Shown here: positions 1 to 6,560 of the stretch, one piece after another
Layout of the letters: every line of letters begins with the position of its first letter
How positions within the stretch are numbered: the first letter of the stretch is position 1
Translations under genes and position numbers: made by a program
Notes under the pieces: generated by a model
Database searches by the model: none
What the model saw: only the letters and a program-made list of their open reading frames with translations
Told to the model about the DNA's origin: nothing
Source of the DNA: Porticoccaceae bacterium
Lineage (GTDB): Bacteria > Pseudomonadota > Gammaproteobacteria > Pseudomonadales > Porticoccaceae
Assembly: GCA_028822945.1 (NCBI GenBank)
Contig: JAPKCN010000045.1
Coordinates: 1 to 10,953 of the forward strand
DNA length: 10,953 nucleotides
Direction of reading: 5' to 3'

Positions 1-777
1 CGCACCAGTCTCGAGCCCAAACCCAAACATATAGCTAGCGCGACGGGTCATTGCTGCACCCGTCATAATATTTTCACTGGTCGCCTCGCGCAAAAAGCCG
101 AATGGCGCGATGATGTCAACATCTGTCGGTTGGCCGATTCTCATCCAGGCATCGATACCGCCAAAATGATCTATGTGGCTATGGGTAATAACTATCGCCG
201 TTGGGATTATCTCTCCGAGGTGCCTCTGCGCGAGGGCTATAGCGGCTGCAGTCGATTCGATAGAGGTCAAAGGATCGACGATAATCCAACCAGTTTGCCC
301 ACGAATCAGTGTAGTGTTGGCAAGATCAAAGCCGCGCAGTTGATAGACACCCTCTGCGACCTTAAAAAGTCCGCTAATGGCATTTAACTTTGCCTGTCGC
401 CAGAGACTGGGGTTAACTGTATCTGGGGCGTTGTCGCGCCCATAAGCCTCTAGATCATCGAACCACAGAGGTTTATTTTCGACGTTGTTATCTGGCATGA
501 TAGCAACGAGTCCGCGCCGCGCATCGATATAATCCTGTTGATTTTCGAGAGGGAGATTATCTCTGTACCAGCGATTCGCCTCAACTGTGTGAGCGCTCGG
601 CGATAGTAGCTGTGATTGATCACTTGATTTTATCGATTCATCGCTGCATCCACTCAAGGCCGCTAGGCCGGCAAATAGACACAATTTAATCGCAAAAAGT
701 ATGCCTGCTGCCGCGTTTGTAAGCTGAAATCGCAGCTTTCGTCGAATTCTTGACATGACACTTTTTATATTATCCAT
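1..777 (-). CDS. Alkyl/aryl-sulfatase of the SdsA metallo-beta-lactamase class, N-terminal 259 codons, cut by window edge
   Basis: The reading frame is open from an ATG at 777 down to base 1 with no stop, so the C-terminal part lies outside the window. Visible family marks are the metal-binding motif THSHIDH (residues 198-204, HxHxDH form), followed by FGG, and downstream an ATSENIMTG segment and TRRASYMFG, all typical of class III zinc alkylsulfatases such as Pseudomonas SdsA1. This family hydrolyses primary or secondary alkyl sulfate esters to alcohol and sulfate, normally outside the cytoplasm. The N-terminus has a basic stretch (RIRRKLR) and a hydrophobic core ending in LSGC with Cys44 and Ser45, a lipobox, so I infer an outer-membrane lipoprotein. 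The start is backed by an AGGTGA Shine-Dalgarno six bases upstream (784-789). An alternative start at Met8 has no such site. Family members are roughly 650 residues, so about 40 percent is seen. Confidence 0.92.
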   Translation of the reverse strand, partial: MDNIKSVMSRIRRKLRFQLTNAAAGILFAIKLCLFAGLAALSGCSDESIKSSDQSQLLSPSAHTVEANRWYRDNLPLENQQDYIDARRGLVAIMPDNNVENKPLWFDDLEAYGRDNAPDTVNPSLWRQAKLNAISGLFKVAEGVYQLRGFDLANTTLIRGQTGWIIVDPLTSIESTAAAIALAQRHLGEIIPTAIVITHSHIDHFGGIDAWMRIGQPTDVDIIAPFGFLREATSENIMTGAAMTRRASYMFGFGLETGA

Positions 778-783
778 CACTTT

Positions 784-789
784 TCACCT
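784..789 (-). promoter_or_regulatory. Ribosome binding site of the alkylsulfatase
   Basis: The minus strand reads AGGTGA six bases before the ATG at 777. It decides for this start over the internal ATG seven codons later, and so for the long N-terminal leader of the lipoprotein signal. Confidence 0.75.
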
Positions 790-956
790 GACTTTTTAGT
801 AATCCGAGGTCTCAAACAATATAGAACTCGCCGCGACAAAATACGTCATGCAGCCTACTCCCGAAGTTCTTTGATTACTCGCTGATGCGACCCCAGAATA
901 AGTCGAGCCAAGTCATTTTCGTTCAACTAAAACCCAGCATGCGGAGGCCCCAGACA

Positions 957-1393
957 TTACAGCCAATGAGGTGCAAGTTGGGCCAGAGGCGCACTGAATG
1001 AGTCGAACGGCGCTCTATCTAATACATCATAAACTTTTTTCCAAACGACTAGGACTGTTGTAAAAAAGATTTTGAAATCAAGCAGCGGATGGCGCTTCGC
1101 GGCACCCAAAACCGCGCTTCTCGGCAAAACTAAAATGTTGCTCTTAGGCTTGGCCTGAACCCGACCCCCTTAAATGCGCATATCCTCAAGCTCCAGTGAA
1201 GCCTCAATCAACCAGTATAGCGGCTGTAAATCAGCTAGTTCTAACGCTTGACCGCGACGACTAATTAACCACAACCAATCTCCGCCCGAAAGTAAACAAC
1301 AGACCGATGCGTTTTATCGCCATTCACTCCGAGATAGCGTAATTGCGCACTTGAGCGGCTATGGCAGGCCTCGCCAAGCCATTGTCGCCAATC
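957..1393 (-). pseudogene. Possible decayed coding remnant, unidentified
   Basis: On the minus strand a frame is open for 42 codons from 1393 to 1268 (contains RYLGVNGDKTHRSVVYF). It joins by a one-base shift to a second frame open to a TAA at 1172-1170 (contains WLWLISRRGQ and YWLIEASLELEDM), and after that stop the same frame is open for another 70 codons to a TAA at 959-957 (contains LLDFKIFFTTVLVVWKKVY). The successive long openings with ordinary protein-like composition, next to a clear pseudogene, suggest a dead gene with one frameshift and one stop. I do not recognise the family. It could equally be chance, since no start or ribosome binding site is evident. Confidence 0.28.
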
Positions 1394-1522
1394 TCAGTAA
1401 TCACTCAGAGTATCAGAGCATATTAGTTGTAATGTTCTCTAGGCACATAGTAGCCCTCAAAAACCATCCTATTATGACAATTACTCAAACAATCTAAATG
1501 GCCGACATTGCTAAATACTCCA

Positions 1523-2307
1523 TCAGCCGTCAAAAAAGCGTTTATAGGCAACCGGTAAGAGGCGACTCAGTAGATCGATCCAGCCAGCGTTTCAGACCAA
1601 ATGAATCCTGACTCTGCCTTTTTTGATGCCCCTAAGTATGTCCGCAGCCGCCTTCTTCTGGCATGGTATGCAACCAAGCCTCCATTTTTTACGCTCGAGT
1701 TCGGGGGTACTCGCGCTCTTCGGGTGCAAAACCACCTTTGCTCGCTGTGCGATCGGCGTTTTGATACCCGCAGGAGAAGCGCAGGCGACTTGGATATTTT
1801 GGCCTAAAAACTCCACCTCTTGGCGAAGTGCATCAGTAGCACCACGCACTGCAAATTTTGAGCCGTAGTAAGCTGTCTGTATAGGTGCTGCCACCAATCC
1901 AAAAACACTGGCAACGTTGACTGTGTATCCAGCATCTGCGGGCTTCATAAATGGCAGAAATACTTTGCATCCGTGCACCACCCCCAATACTTAATCGAAA
2001 AGATCCGCGGCATATCGTCTAGTAACGCATCTTTAAAGAGCACACCAAAAACTACCCTAGCATTGTTTATCATGTGCCATGCCGAAAGCCCACCTGTTCA
2101 GCATAAATCTGCCTTGCCAAGGCATCGGAGAGATCCACAACATGCACCGACACATCAACAACCCTGTCACATAGCAGCCCTTTCATCAGTGTCTGGGTCT
2201 GCAAGCACTAGGCGGCATCCTTGCGGTGCAAGAGCGAGTGCTAAGGCACGACCAATGCCAGAGCCCGCACCAGTAATGACCGCGACCCTGTTGACGAAGC
2301 TTCTCAT
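1523..2307 (-). pseudogene. Short-chain dehydrogenase/reductase pseudogene with several frameshifts and stops
   Basis: The minus strand encodes the recognisable parts of an SDR in shifting frames. From ATG 2307 comes a Rossmann start (VAVITGAGSGIGRALALA, glycine motif at residues 12-19), ending at TGA 2169-2167 after 46 codons. Then a segment with HVVDLSDALARQIYAEQ appears in another frame, then INNARVVFGVLFKDA (normally NNAG) in a third, then a shift in FSI-K-YWG/VVHG. The catalytic region follows (NVASVFG, then AYYGSKFAVRGATDALRQE, a YxxxK motif). Two compensating shifts lie in the C-terminal part: the missing MEAWLHTMPEE segment is readable in an alternative frame. The frame reaches TGA 1594-1592 but continues in phase with NAGWIDLLSRLLPVAYKRFF to TGA 1525-1523, which looks like the original C-terminus. 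The intact protein would have been about 270 residues. No Shine-Dalgarno precedes the ATG. Confidence 0.9.
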
Positions 2308-2328
2308 AAATCATAAATCATAAATCAT
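2305..2328. repeat. Three tandem copies of a 7-base unit at the SDR pseudogene start
   Basis: The plus strand has CATAAAT three times in a row (2305-2325) followed by CAT. On the minus strand this places ATG at 2328, 2321, 2314 and 2307, each seven bases apart and so in changing frames. Only the ATG at 2307 opens the SDR frame; a TGA sits in the same frame just upstream (2313-2311). Confidence 0.85.
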
Positions 2329-2416
2329 TATGCAAGTCACACAACAGCCACGTTACAAAACGCCATACCCAACCATAACTACTAGTACGGCACATGTTAG
2401 CTGGGTTTTAAGCGGA

Positions 2417-3598
2417 CTAAGCGACCTCAAAGAGGCCCGCAGCGCCCATCCCGCCGCCGACGCACATGGTAATCACCACATATTTTTCACCGCGCCGCTT
2501 ACCCTCCATTAGGGCATGCATAACCATTCGCGCACCACTCATGCCAAATGGATGACCAATCGAGATCGAACCGCCGTTGACGTTTAAACGCTCCATTGGA
2601 ATGCCGAGCTTGTCGCGACAGTAGATCACCTGCACGGCAAAGGCCTCGTTTAACTCCCAGAGTCCAATATCGTCCATCTTTAAGCCATTACGCTGCAACA
2701 ATTTAGGGATTGCAAAAACCGGACCGATACCCATTTCATCGGGCTCACAGCCAGCCACTGCCATACCACGATAAATGCCTAGGGGTTCGAGATTGCGTTG
2801 CGATGCCAATGCACTATCCATTAAGACCAAGGCAGCCGCCCCATCGGATAATTGCGACGCATTACCAGCGGTGATCGTACCGCCATTTCGCACTGTTTTC
2901 AGACCGGATAAACTTTCCAGTGATGTGCCCGGGCGATTGCCTTCATCCTTAGATAGTGTGACCTCCTCTTTACTGGTATCACCGGTCTCGCGATTGGTTA
3001 CCAGCTTAGTTGCTGTCACCGCAACAATTTCGTTGGCAAACAAGTCGGCCGCTTGAGCCGCGGCCGTTCGAGATTGCGAAATCACCGCATACTGGTCTTG
3101 CTGATCACGTGAAATACTGTAGCGATTAGCGACAGTTTCGGCAGTATCCAGCATCGGCATATGAATCAATGGAGCGTGTTTCATAACCATGGGATCGGCA
3201 ACTCGGTGAGCGTTGAAGTGTTCGTTTTGAATCAAACTGACACTCTCACAGCCACCGGCAACAACAACTTTGGCTCCATCATTAGTGATATTGTTGGCAC
3301 CAATAGAGATGGACATTAATCCGGACGAACATTGGCGATCGACTGTCATGCCCGACACTGAGACCGGCAGGCCGCAGGCCATCGCGGCTTGTCGCCCTAG
3401 GTTCATCGTTTGAGTACCCTGTTGCATAGCCGCACCAAGAATACAATCATCGATTTCTGATGGATCGACACCCGCGCGCGCTATCGCCGCATTAATGGCA
3501 AACGAACTCATACTCGGAGATTCAAGGTTGTTGAATGCGCCACGAAATGCGCGGCCTATCGGCGTCCGAGCGGCTGAAACAATCACTGCTTCTTTCAT
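2417..3598 (-). CDS. Thiolase (acetyl-CoA C-acyltransferase), 393 residues
   Basis: The product is a complete thiolase, which cleaves 3-ketoacyl-CoA with CoA to acetyl-CoA and a shortened acyl-CoA, or runs in reverse. Length is normal for the family. The nucleophilic cysteine is Cys90 in DRQCSSG. The NEAFA motif lies at 317-321, the histidine of GHP at 349 (in GGSISIGHPFGMSGAR) and the second catalytic cysteine is Cys379 in CVGGGMGAAG. The GGSISIGHPFG variant differs slightly from the commoner GGAIALGHPLG but keeps the catalytic residues. The ATG at 3598 is preceded by AAGGAAA about five bases upstream. It is the third gene of a minus-strand run after MaoC and an MFE-2-like dehydrogenase with gaps of about 40 bases, so a degradative role as the last step of beta-oxidation is the best reading. 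Substrate chain is unknown. A purely biosynthetic acetoacetyl-CoA thiolase is less likely from context. Confidence 0.95.
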   Translation of the reverse strand: MKEAVIVSAARTPIGRAFRGAFNNLESPSMSSFAINAAIARAGVDPSEIDDCILGAAMQQGTQTMNLGRQAAMACGLPVSVSGMTVDRQCSSGLMSISIGANNITNDGAKVVVAGGCESVSLIQNEHFNAHRVADPMVMKHAPLIHMPMLDTAETVANRYSISRDQQDQYAVISQSRTAAAQAADLFANEIVAVTATKLVTNRETGDTSKEEVTLSKDEGNRPGTSLESLSGLKTVRNGGTITAGNASQLSDGAAALVLMDSALASQRNLEPLGIYRGMAVAGCEPDEMGIGPVFAIPKLLQRNGLKMDDIGLWELNEAFAVQVIYCRDKLGIPMERLNVNGGSISIGHPFGMSGARMVMHALMEGKRRGEKYVVITMCVGGGMGAAGLFEVA

Positions 3599-3633
3599 AA
3601 AAATTTCCTTAATAATATCTACTTTAATTTAAG

Positions 3634-4545
3634 TTAGCTATTGGATGCAGCCATCGCTTTTATTACAAACTTTTCAGTTTGCTTGGACGCGGATGCTAGC
3701 GGTTTGTGATCGGCAATATCTGTCACTTCATGCCATCGCGCAAGAATAGCATCTGGATTTTGCTGCTCATGAGACATAAAGATACCGTCGCTCTCGTACA
3801 TGCTTGCGGTCGCATAGCCACCGGCCCCAGCGCACAAAATAGTTCTCGTGGGCGCTTTTTCATCGCATAAGATTAATGCGCCAGCAGATACAGACTCAGC
3901 AGTCATAACATCGAGTACCGGTTGCGGTAATAAGTCCTCCGTCATTCGCGTACCCGCCGTCGGAGCCAGCGCATTGACGTGGATATTATTTTTGCCGCCC
4001 TCCAACACCAAGGTATTCATCAACCCGAGAACCGCCATCTTCGCCGCACCATAATTAGTTTGGCCAAAATTACCGTACATACCACTGGCCGACGTAGTCA
4101 TCACAATACGGCCATAATTTTGCAGTCGCATAATATCCCAGACCGCCTTGCTACAATTCACCGACCCCATCAGGTGCACATCCATAACCAATTTAAAATC
4201 GGCTAGGTCCATTTTACTAAATGACTTATCGCGTAAAATTCCCGCATTGTTCACTAGAATATCGACTCGACCCCACTTACTCATCGTCTGCGCGACCATA
4301 TCATCAACCTCATCAAACTCGGCTACATTGGCACCGTGGGCAAACGCCTCGCCTCCAACCGCCTCGATTAGACCCACAACTTCGTCTGCGGCGACCGAGG
4401 AAGCACCGGTTCCATCGCGCGCGCCCCCAAGGTCATTGACCACCACCTTGGCGCCACGTTCAGCCAGGGCGAGCGCGTGCGAACGTCCCAACCCATTACC
4501 TGCACCCGTGACGATCGCCACCCTTCCTGAAAAATCAATTTTCAC
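3634..4545 (-). CDS. SDR of the MFE-2 (3R)-hydroxyacyl-CoA dehydrogenase type, 303 residues
   Basis: This SDR matches the dehydrogenase domain of eukaryotic peroxisomal multifunctional enzyme type 2 (HSD17B4) and its bacterial stand-alone relatives, which oxidise (3R)-hydroxyacyl-CoA to 3-ketoacyl-CoA. Visible marks are the cofactor motif TGAGNGLG (13-20), Asp38 after VVVN, which favours NAD over NADP, then LGGARDGTG, NNAG (99-102), and a catalytic Ser152, Tyr165 and Lys169 in the stretch from TTSASGMYG to YGAAK. The tail after about residue 225 (DEKAPT, then a segment with FVIKAM at the end) is the extra C-terminal part of this subfamily. It lacks the hydratase and SCP-2 domains of full MFE-2; the hydratase role is supplied by the adjacent MaoC gene. 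The start is a GTG at 4545 with a strong GAGAGAGGT Shine-Dalgarno (4551-4559). A 41-base gap separates it from MaoC. Confidence 0.93.
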   Translation of the reverse strand: MKIDFSGRVAIVTGAGNGLGRSHALALAERGAKVVVNDLGGARDGTGASSVAADEVVGLIEAVGGEAFAHGANVAEFDEVDDMVAQTMSKWGRVDILVNNAGILRDKSFSKMDLADFKLVMDVHLMGSVNCSKAVWDIMRLQNYGRIVMTTSASGMYGNFGQTNYGAAKMAVLGLMNTLVLEGGKNNIHVNALAPTAGTRMTEDLLPQPVLDVMTAESVSAGALILCDEKAPTRTILCAGAGGYATASMYESDGIFMSHEQQNPDAILARWHEVTDIADHKPLASASKQTEKFVIKAMAASNS

Positions 4546-4550
4546 TATAT

Positions 4551-4559
4551 ACCTCTCTC
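4551..4559 (-). promoter_or_regulatory. Strong ribosome binding site deciding a GTG start
   Basis: The minus strand reads GAGAGAGGT about five to six bases before GTG 4545-4543. No in-frame ATG lies nearby, so this fixes the GTG as start of the MFE-2-like dehydrogenase. Confidence 0.8.
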
Positions 4560-4586
4560 AATAATTAAATACCTATACCAGCGGGT

Positions 4587-5048
4587 TCAATGGGCCATCT
4601 GCACCGACAGCCACTCGGCGACTAATGCCGGCTTGTCACCGCCTTCAATCTCAATTGAAACCTCGGTTTTAAAGTCAAACTGGCCAGGACGTTTTTCGGT
4701 GATATCTATAACCTTTGAATGACAGCGGATTTTGCTTCCAACCCGGACCGGCGCCACGAAACGCACTTTATCGAAACCTTTGTTGACGCCCATATAGACG
4801 CCTTCGATCACCAGATTAAAACTCACTGAAAAGTATGAGAGCATCGACAAGGTTAAAAAGCCATGGGCAATCGTCCCTCCAAATGGTGTATTTGCAGCAG
4901 CTACCGGATCGACGTGTATGAACTGGCGGTCTATGGTGCAATCCGCAAATGTATCGACCTGCTCTTGCGTGACCTCGTGCCAATCAGTCACATCGCCAAC
5001 GTAGCCGACATACTCTTGGGTTTCATCTTTTTTAATCATTTTAGGCAT
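4587..5048 (-). CDS. MaoC-like (R)-specific enoyl-CoA hydratase, 153 residues
   Basis: This is a single hot-dog-fold MaoC/hydratase-2 domain. The signature lies at residues 40-63: D-R-Q-F-I-H-V-D, then a short loop, FGGTIAHGFLTLSM. Asp40 and His45 have the five-residue spacing of the catalytic Asp and His of (R)-hydratases such as PhaJ. The family adds water to trans-2-enoyl-CoA to give (3R)-hydroxyacyl-CoA, which fits the next gene, a (3R)-hydroxyacyl-CoA dehydrogenase. Size is normal for a single-domain member. The frame is open further up to an ATG at 5120, but the AAGGAT ribosome binding site at 5056-5061 and the conserved MPK-like start point to ATG 5048. It is the first gene of the minus arm, divergent from the XRE regulator across 254 bases. 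Confidence 0.93.
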   Translation of the reverse strand: MPKMIKKDETQEYVGYVGDVTDWHEVTQEQVDTFADCTIDRQFIHVDPVAAANTPFGGTIAHGFLTLSMLSYFSVSFNLVIEGVYMGVNKGFDKVRFVAPVRVGSKIRCHSKVIDITEKRPGQFDFKTEVSIEIEGGDKPALVAEWLSVQMAH

Positions 5049-5055
5049 AAAAAAT

Positions 5056-5061
5056 ATCCTT
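5056..5061 (-). promoter_or_regulatory. Ribosome binding site deciding the MaoC start
   Basis: The minus strand reads AAGGAT seven bases before ATG 5048. It argues against the longer reading from ATG 5120, whose 24 extra residues (phenylalanine-rich, no family counterpart that I recognise) would cover the leader region. Confidence 0.75.
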
Positions 5062-5118
5062 TTAGTGTGGACTCTCTTAATTGAATTTACGACGGTCATG
5101 AATATAAAAACTTCTATC

Positions 5119-5134
5119 ATCAGCGGGTGCTGAT
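5119..5134. promoter_or_regulatory. Inverted repeat in the divergent intergenic region, MaoC side
   Basis: ATCAGC, four bases, GCTGAT: a perfect 6-bp inverted repeat, 71-86 bases upstream of the MaoC ATG. It has no T-run and is placed where an operator or activator site for the minus arm would be expected. The role is inferred. Confidence 0.4.
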
Positions 5135-5177
5135 CAATACCTTGCAGAGTGTGGGCTAGTGCACCAGACTAAACCAC

Positions 5178-5190
5178 GACATCGGATGTC
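5178..5190. promoter_or_regulatory. Palindrome in the middle of the divergent intergenic region
   Basis: GACATC-G-GATGTC is a perfect 13-base palindrome about the central G. It is flanked by AACC at 5172-5175 and GGTT at 5192-5195, which extend the symmetry with a one-base offset. Its position, between the two divergent starts, suits a shared operator for the XRE regulator. No binding is shown. Confidence 0.45.
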
Positions 5191-5230
5191 CGGTTGCGCA
5201 TCAACGCTTCTGGCGTAAACAGTTTTAAGG

Positions 5231-5259
5231 TTGTACTTAAAAGCTTGCATGACTAACAT
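5231..5259 (+). promoter_or_regulatory. Candidate promoter of the XRE regulator
   Basis: TTGTAC (5231-5236) and TAACAT (5254-5259) are separated by 17 bases, resembling a weak sigma-70 promoter. Transcription would start near 5266, leaving a leader of about 37 bases before ATG 5303. The -10 overlaps the inverted repeat at 5247-5261, which would fit autorepression. Confidence 0.4.
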
Positions 5260-5261
5260 GC
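5247..5261. promoter_or_regulatory. Inverted repeat overlapping the candidate -10 of the regulator
   Basis: GCATG, five bases, CATGC: a perfect 5-bp inverted repeat 42-56 bases upstream of the regulator ATG. Bound protein would cover the proposed -10 element. The two halves are short, so chance is possible. Confidence 0.38.
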
Positions 5262-5302
5262 GGTTTTGCGCTAAAAACTAATGCGGGGTAACTAGGCATC
5301 CC

Positions 5303-6151
5303 ATGAAAGACTCTAGCACTGACACTGACGCCACCTTAGCTTTCGGCCGCTTCTTAAAATTTTGGCGCTCTGTACATAAAGTTAGTCAGGAGCAACTAGC
5401 CGCCTTGATCAACTTTTCTCCGCGGCATATCAGCCGGCTAGAAAATGGTGTCAGCCGGCCCAGCCTCAGCATGGCGAACGATATCGCAAGCGCATTATGC
5501 CTTGGGCAACGCGATAGTAATCATCTTTTAATAGCTGCTGGATTTGTGCCGAAATTAAGCCAACTCGACTTTCAAGCGCCAGAGTTAAAATGGCTACGCA
5601 AGGCCATGACTCTCTCGCTTAGGGCATTAGACCCCTATCCAGCTATGGTTGTTAATGACTTTAACGATATTTTGATGGTTAACCGGGGTTGGGTGGGACT
5701 GTACACACAAACCATTACTAAAGCGGCGCTCGATCAGGTCACCAATAACTACGAATTCCTATTTAGTCGCGATGGCGTGGGCATTTTCATCAGTGGCTGG
5801 GAGGATACCCTTTCTGTAATCTTGATGTCCTTAGAACAGAAGACCTTGTTTAGCAATGACCCGCGCGATCGAACGATGCGCGATCGACTCGCAAAGCACA
5901 AAAATGTACCTTCTGATTGGCGCCAGCGTGCGTCAAAACTAGAGCCAATGTCGAGCTTTCGTATGCAAATTAATCTAAACGGCGAAATCAAAAAGTTTAT
6001 CAATGTACAAAGCACTGTCAGTACTTTAGGACCCGCCGCCGTGCTATCGGGGCCAAGTCTACACATCAACACGCTGTATCCGGAGGATCACGCACTAGAC
6101 TTGTGGCAATTTTGTTCCAGTGACCTCAACCACCCTCTCCTGTCCGATTAA
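5303..6151 (+). CDS. XRE-family regulator with MmyB-like ligand-binding domain, 282 residues
   Basis: Residues about 15-70 form an XRE-type helix-turn-helix: SQEQLAALINFSP, then HISRLENGVSRPS, the usual recognition-helix signature. The rest matches the MmyB-like ligand-binding domain: LDPYPAMVVNDFNDILMVN near residues 113-131, then NYEFLF, and the late LNGEIKKFINVQSTVSTLG and TLYPEDHAL segments. In this family the C-terminal domain has a PAS-like fold; one structure held a fatty acid, and members are often encoded beside SDR genes. That suits a sensor of an acyl or fatty ligand controlling the divergent catabolic genes, as a local repressor or activator. The ATG at 5303 has only a weak ribosome binding site (TAGG). 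An inverted repeat follows directly after the stop. Target sites are inferred, not shown. Confidence 0.93.
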   Translation: MKDSSTDTDATLAFGRFLKFWRSVHKVSQEQLAALINFSPRHISRLENGVSRPSLSMANDIASALCLGQRDSNHLLIAAGFVPKLSQLDFQAPELKWLRKAMTLSLRALDPYPAMVVNDFNDILMVNRGWVGLYTQTITKAALDQVTNNYEFLFSRDGVGIFISGWEDTLSVILMSLEQKTLFSNDPRDRTMRDRLAKHKNVPSDWRQRASKLEPMSSFRMQINLNGEIKKFINVQSTVSTLGPAAVLSGPSLHINTLYPEDHALDLWQFCSSDLNHPLLSD

Positions 6152-6157
6152 TTGTGA

Positions 6158-6180
6158 GCGCTATCGACGTTCTCTAGCGC
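6158..6180. repeat. Inverted repeat just after the regulator stop
   Basis: GCGCTA, eleven bases, TAGCGC: a perfect 6-bp stem starting seven bases after the TAA. There is no following T-run, so it is not a standard rho-independent terminator. It could still stabilise the 3' end or help termination. Confidence 0.45.
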
Positions 6181-6465
6181 GGAGCGAACGCCGAGCCCAA
6201 GCGGGCGCCGACCAGCGGTTAATCATATACCGTCCAGCTACCAACACTGAACTGAAACTCCACGGCGACCCAAAGAGTCGATCTACTAACTATTCACAAT
6301 TTGCGCGTAGCTTTGCTGCTTCGAACATCGCTGAGGTGATCAGACTATTCTCTTAAACTACGCAGCGCAGGACATTGCTAGCTTGAATGGCAGATACAAT
6401 AGAGTTGCGGACCCTAATATTACCGATAATCTGCTCGGGCCTTCCACTCCCTTGGTTATCCGCCG

Positions 6466-6493
6466 TTGAATACCGTCAAATACCTGTTATTTA
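6466..6493 (+). promoter_or_regulatory. Candidate promoter of the acyl-CoA dehydrogenase operon
   Basis: TTGAAT (6466-6471) and TATTTA (6488-6493) are 16 bases apart, a plausible sigma-70 pair. The start of transcription would be near 6500, about 70 bases before the ATG at 6571. A second possible -10, TATAGT at 6505-6510, lacks a good -35. Confidence 0.4.
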
Positions 6494-6507
6494 GCGATCT
6501 CAGGTAT
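6480..6507. promoter_or_regulatory. Inverted repeat ATACCTG-N14-CAGGTAT overlapping the candidate promoter
   Basis: Two perfect 7-base arms at 6480-6486 and 6501-6507 have centres 21 bases apart, two helical turns, so a dimeric regulator could bind both on one DNA face. It overlaps the proposed -10 and start of transcription, which fits a repressor site. Related but imperfect ATACCT sequences occur at 5137-5142. Which protein binds is unknown. Confidence 0.45.
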
Positions 6508-6554
6508 AGTCGAGACAAAAGGCTATGGTTGTGGTAAAAAGCAATCAGAATCTT

Positions 6555-6560
6555 GTGGAG
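6555..6560 (+). promoter_or_regulatory. Ribosome binding site deciding the first acyl-CoA dehydrogenase start
   Basis: GTGGAG lies ten bases before ATG 6571. An in-frame TTG at 6553 would overlap this site, so the ATG is preferred. Confidence 0.65.

Larger units (their letters stand above)
778..1522. other. 745-base stretch without an intact gene
   Basis: Between the alkylsulfatase start and the end of the SDR pseudogene there is no intact gene of convincing size on either strand. Bases 957-1393 hold a possible decayed coding remnant on the minus strand, listed separately. Bases 790-956 and 1394-1522 show nothing I can interpret, though the promoter of the alkylsulfatase must lie somewhere upstream of 784 on the minus strand. 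No clear rho-independent terminator was found. Confidence 0.6.

Noticed and set aside
111..123. Palindrome-like GATGTCAACATC, similar to the intergenic palindrome at 5178
   Set aside because: It lies deep in the alkylsulfatase coding sequence and follows from codons for Asp-Val-Asp; there is no reason to see an operator.
130..387. 85-codon plus-strand frame inside the alkylsulfatase
   Set aside because: It lies wholly opposite the alkylsulfatase coding sequence, whose HxHxDH motif is unmistakable. It is an antisense shadow.
1097..1115. CGCGG-N9-CCGCG stem as a terminator
   Set aside because: The stem is only five bases, the loop is long and no T-run follows on either strand.
1973..2323. 116-codon plus-strand frame opposite the SDR pseudogene
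   Set aside because: The minus strand carries clear SDR motifs in this stretch. The plus-strand product is a low-complexity antisense reading.
5049..5120. N-terminal extension of MaoC from ATG 5120
   Set aside because: The added residues have no family counterpart, and the AAGGAT ribosome binding site sits directly before ATG 5048.
6120..6356. 78-codon plus-strand frame overlapping the end of the XRE regulator
   Set aside because: It has no ribosome binding site, begins inside the regulator in another frame, and its arginine- and serine-rich product shows no recognisable domain.
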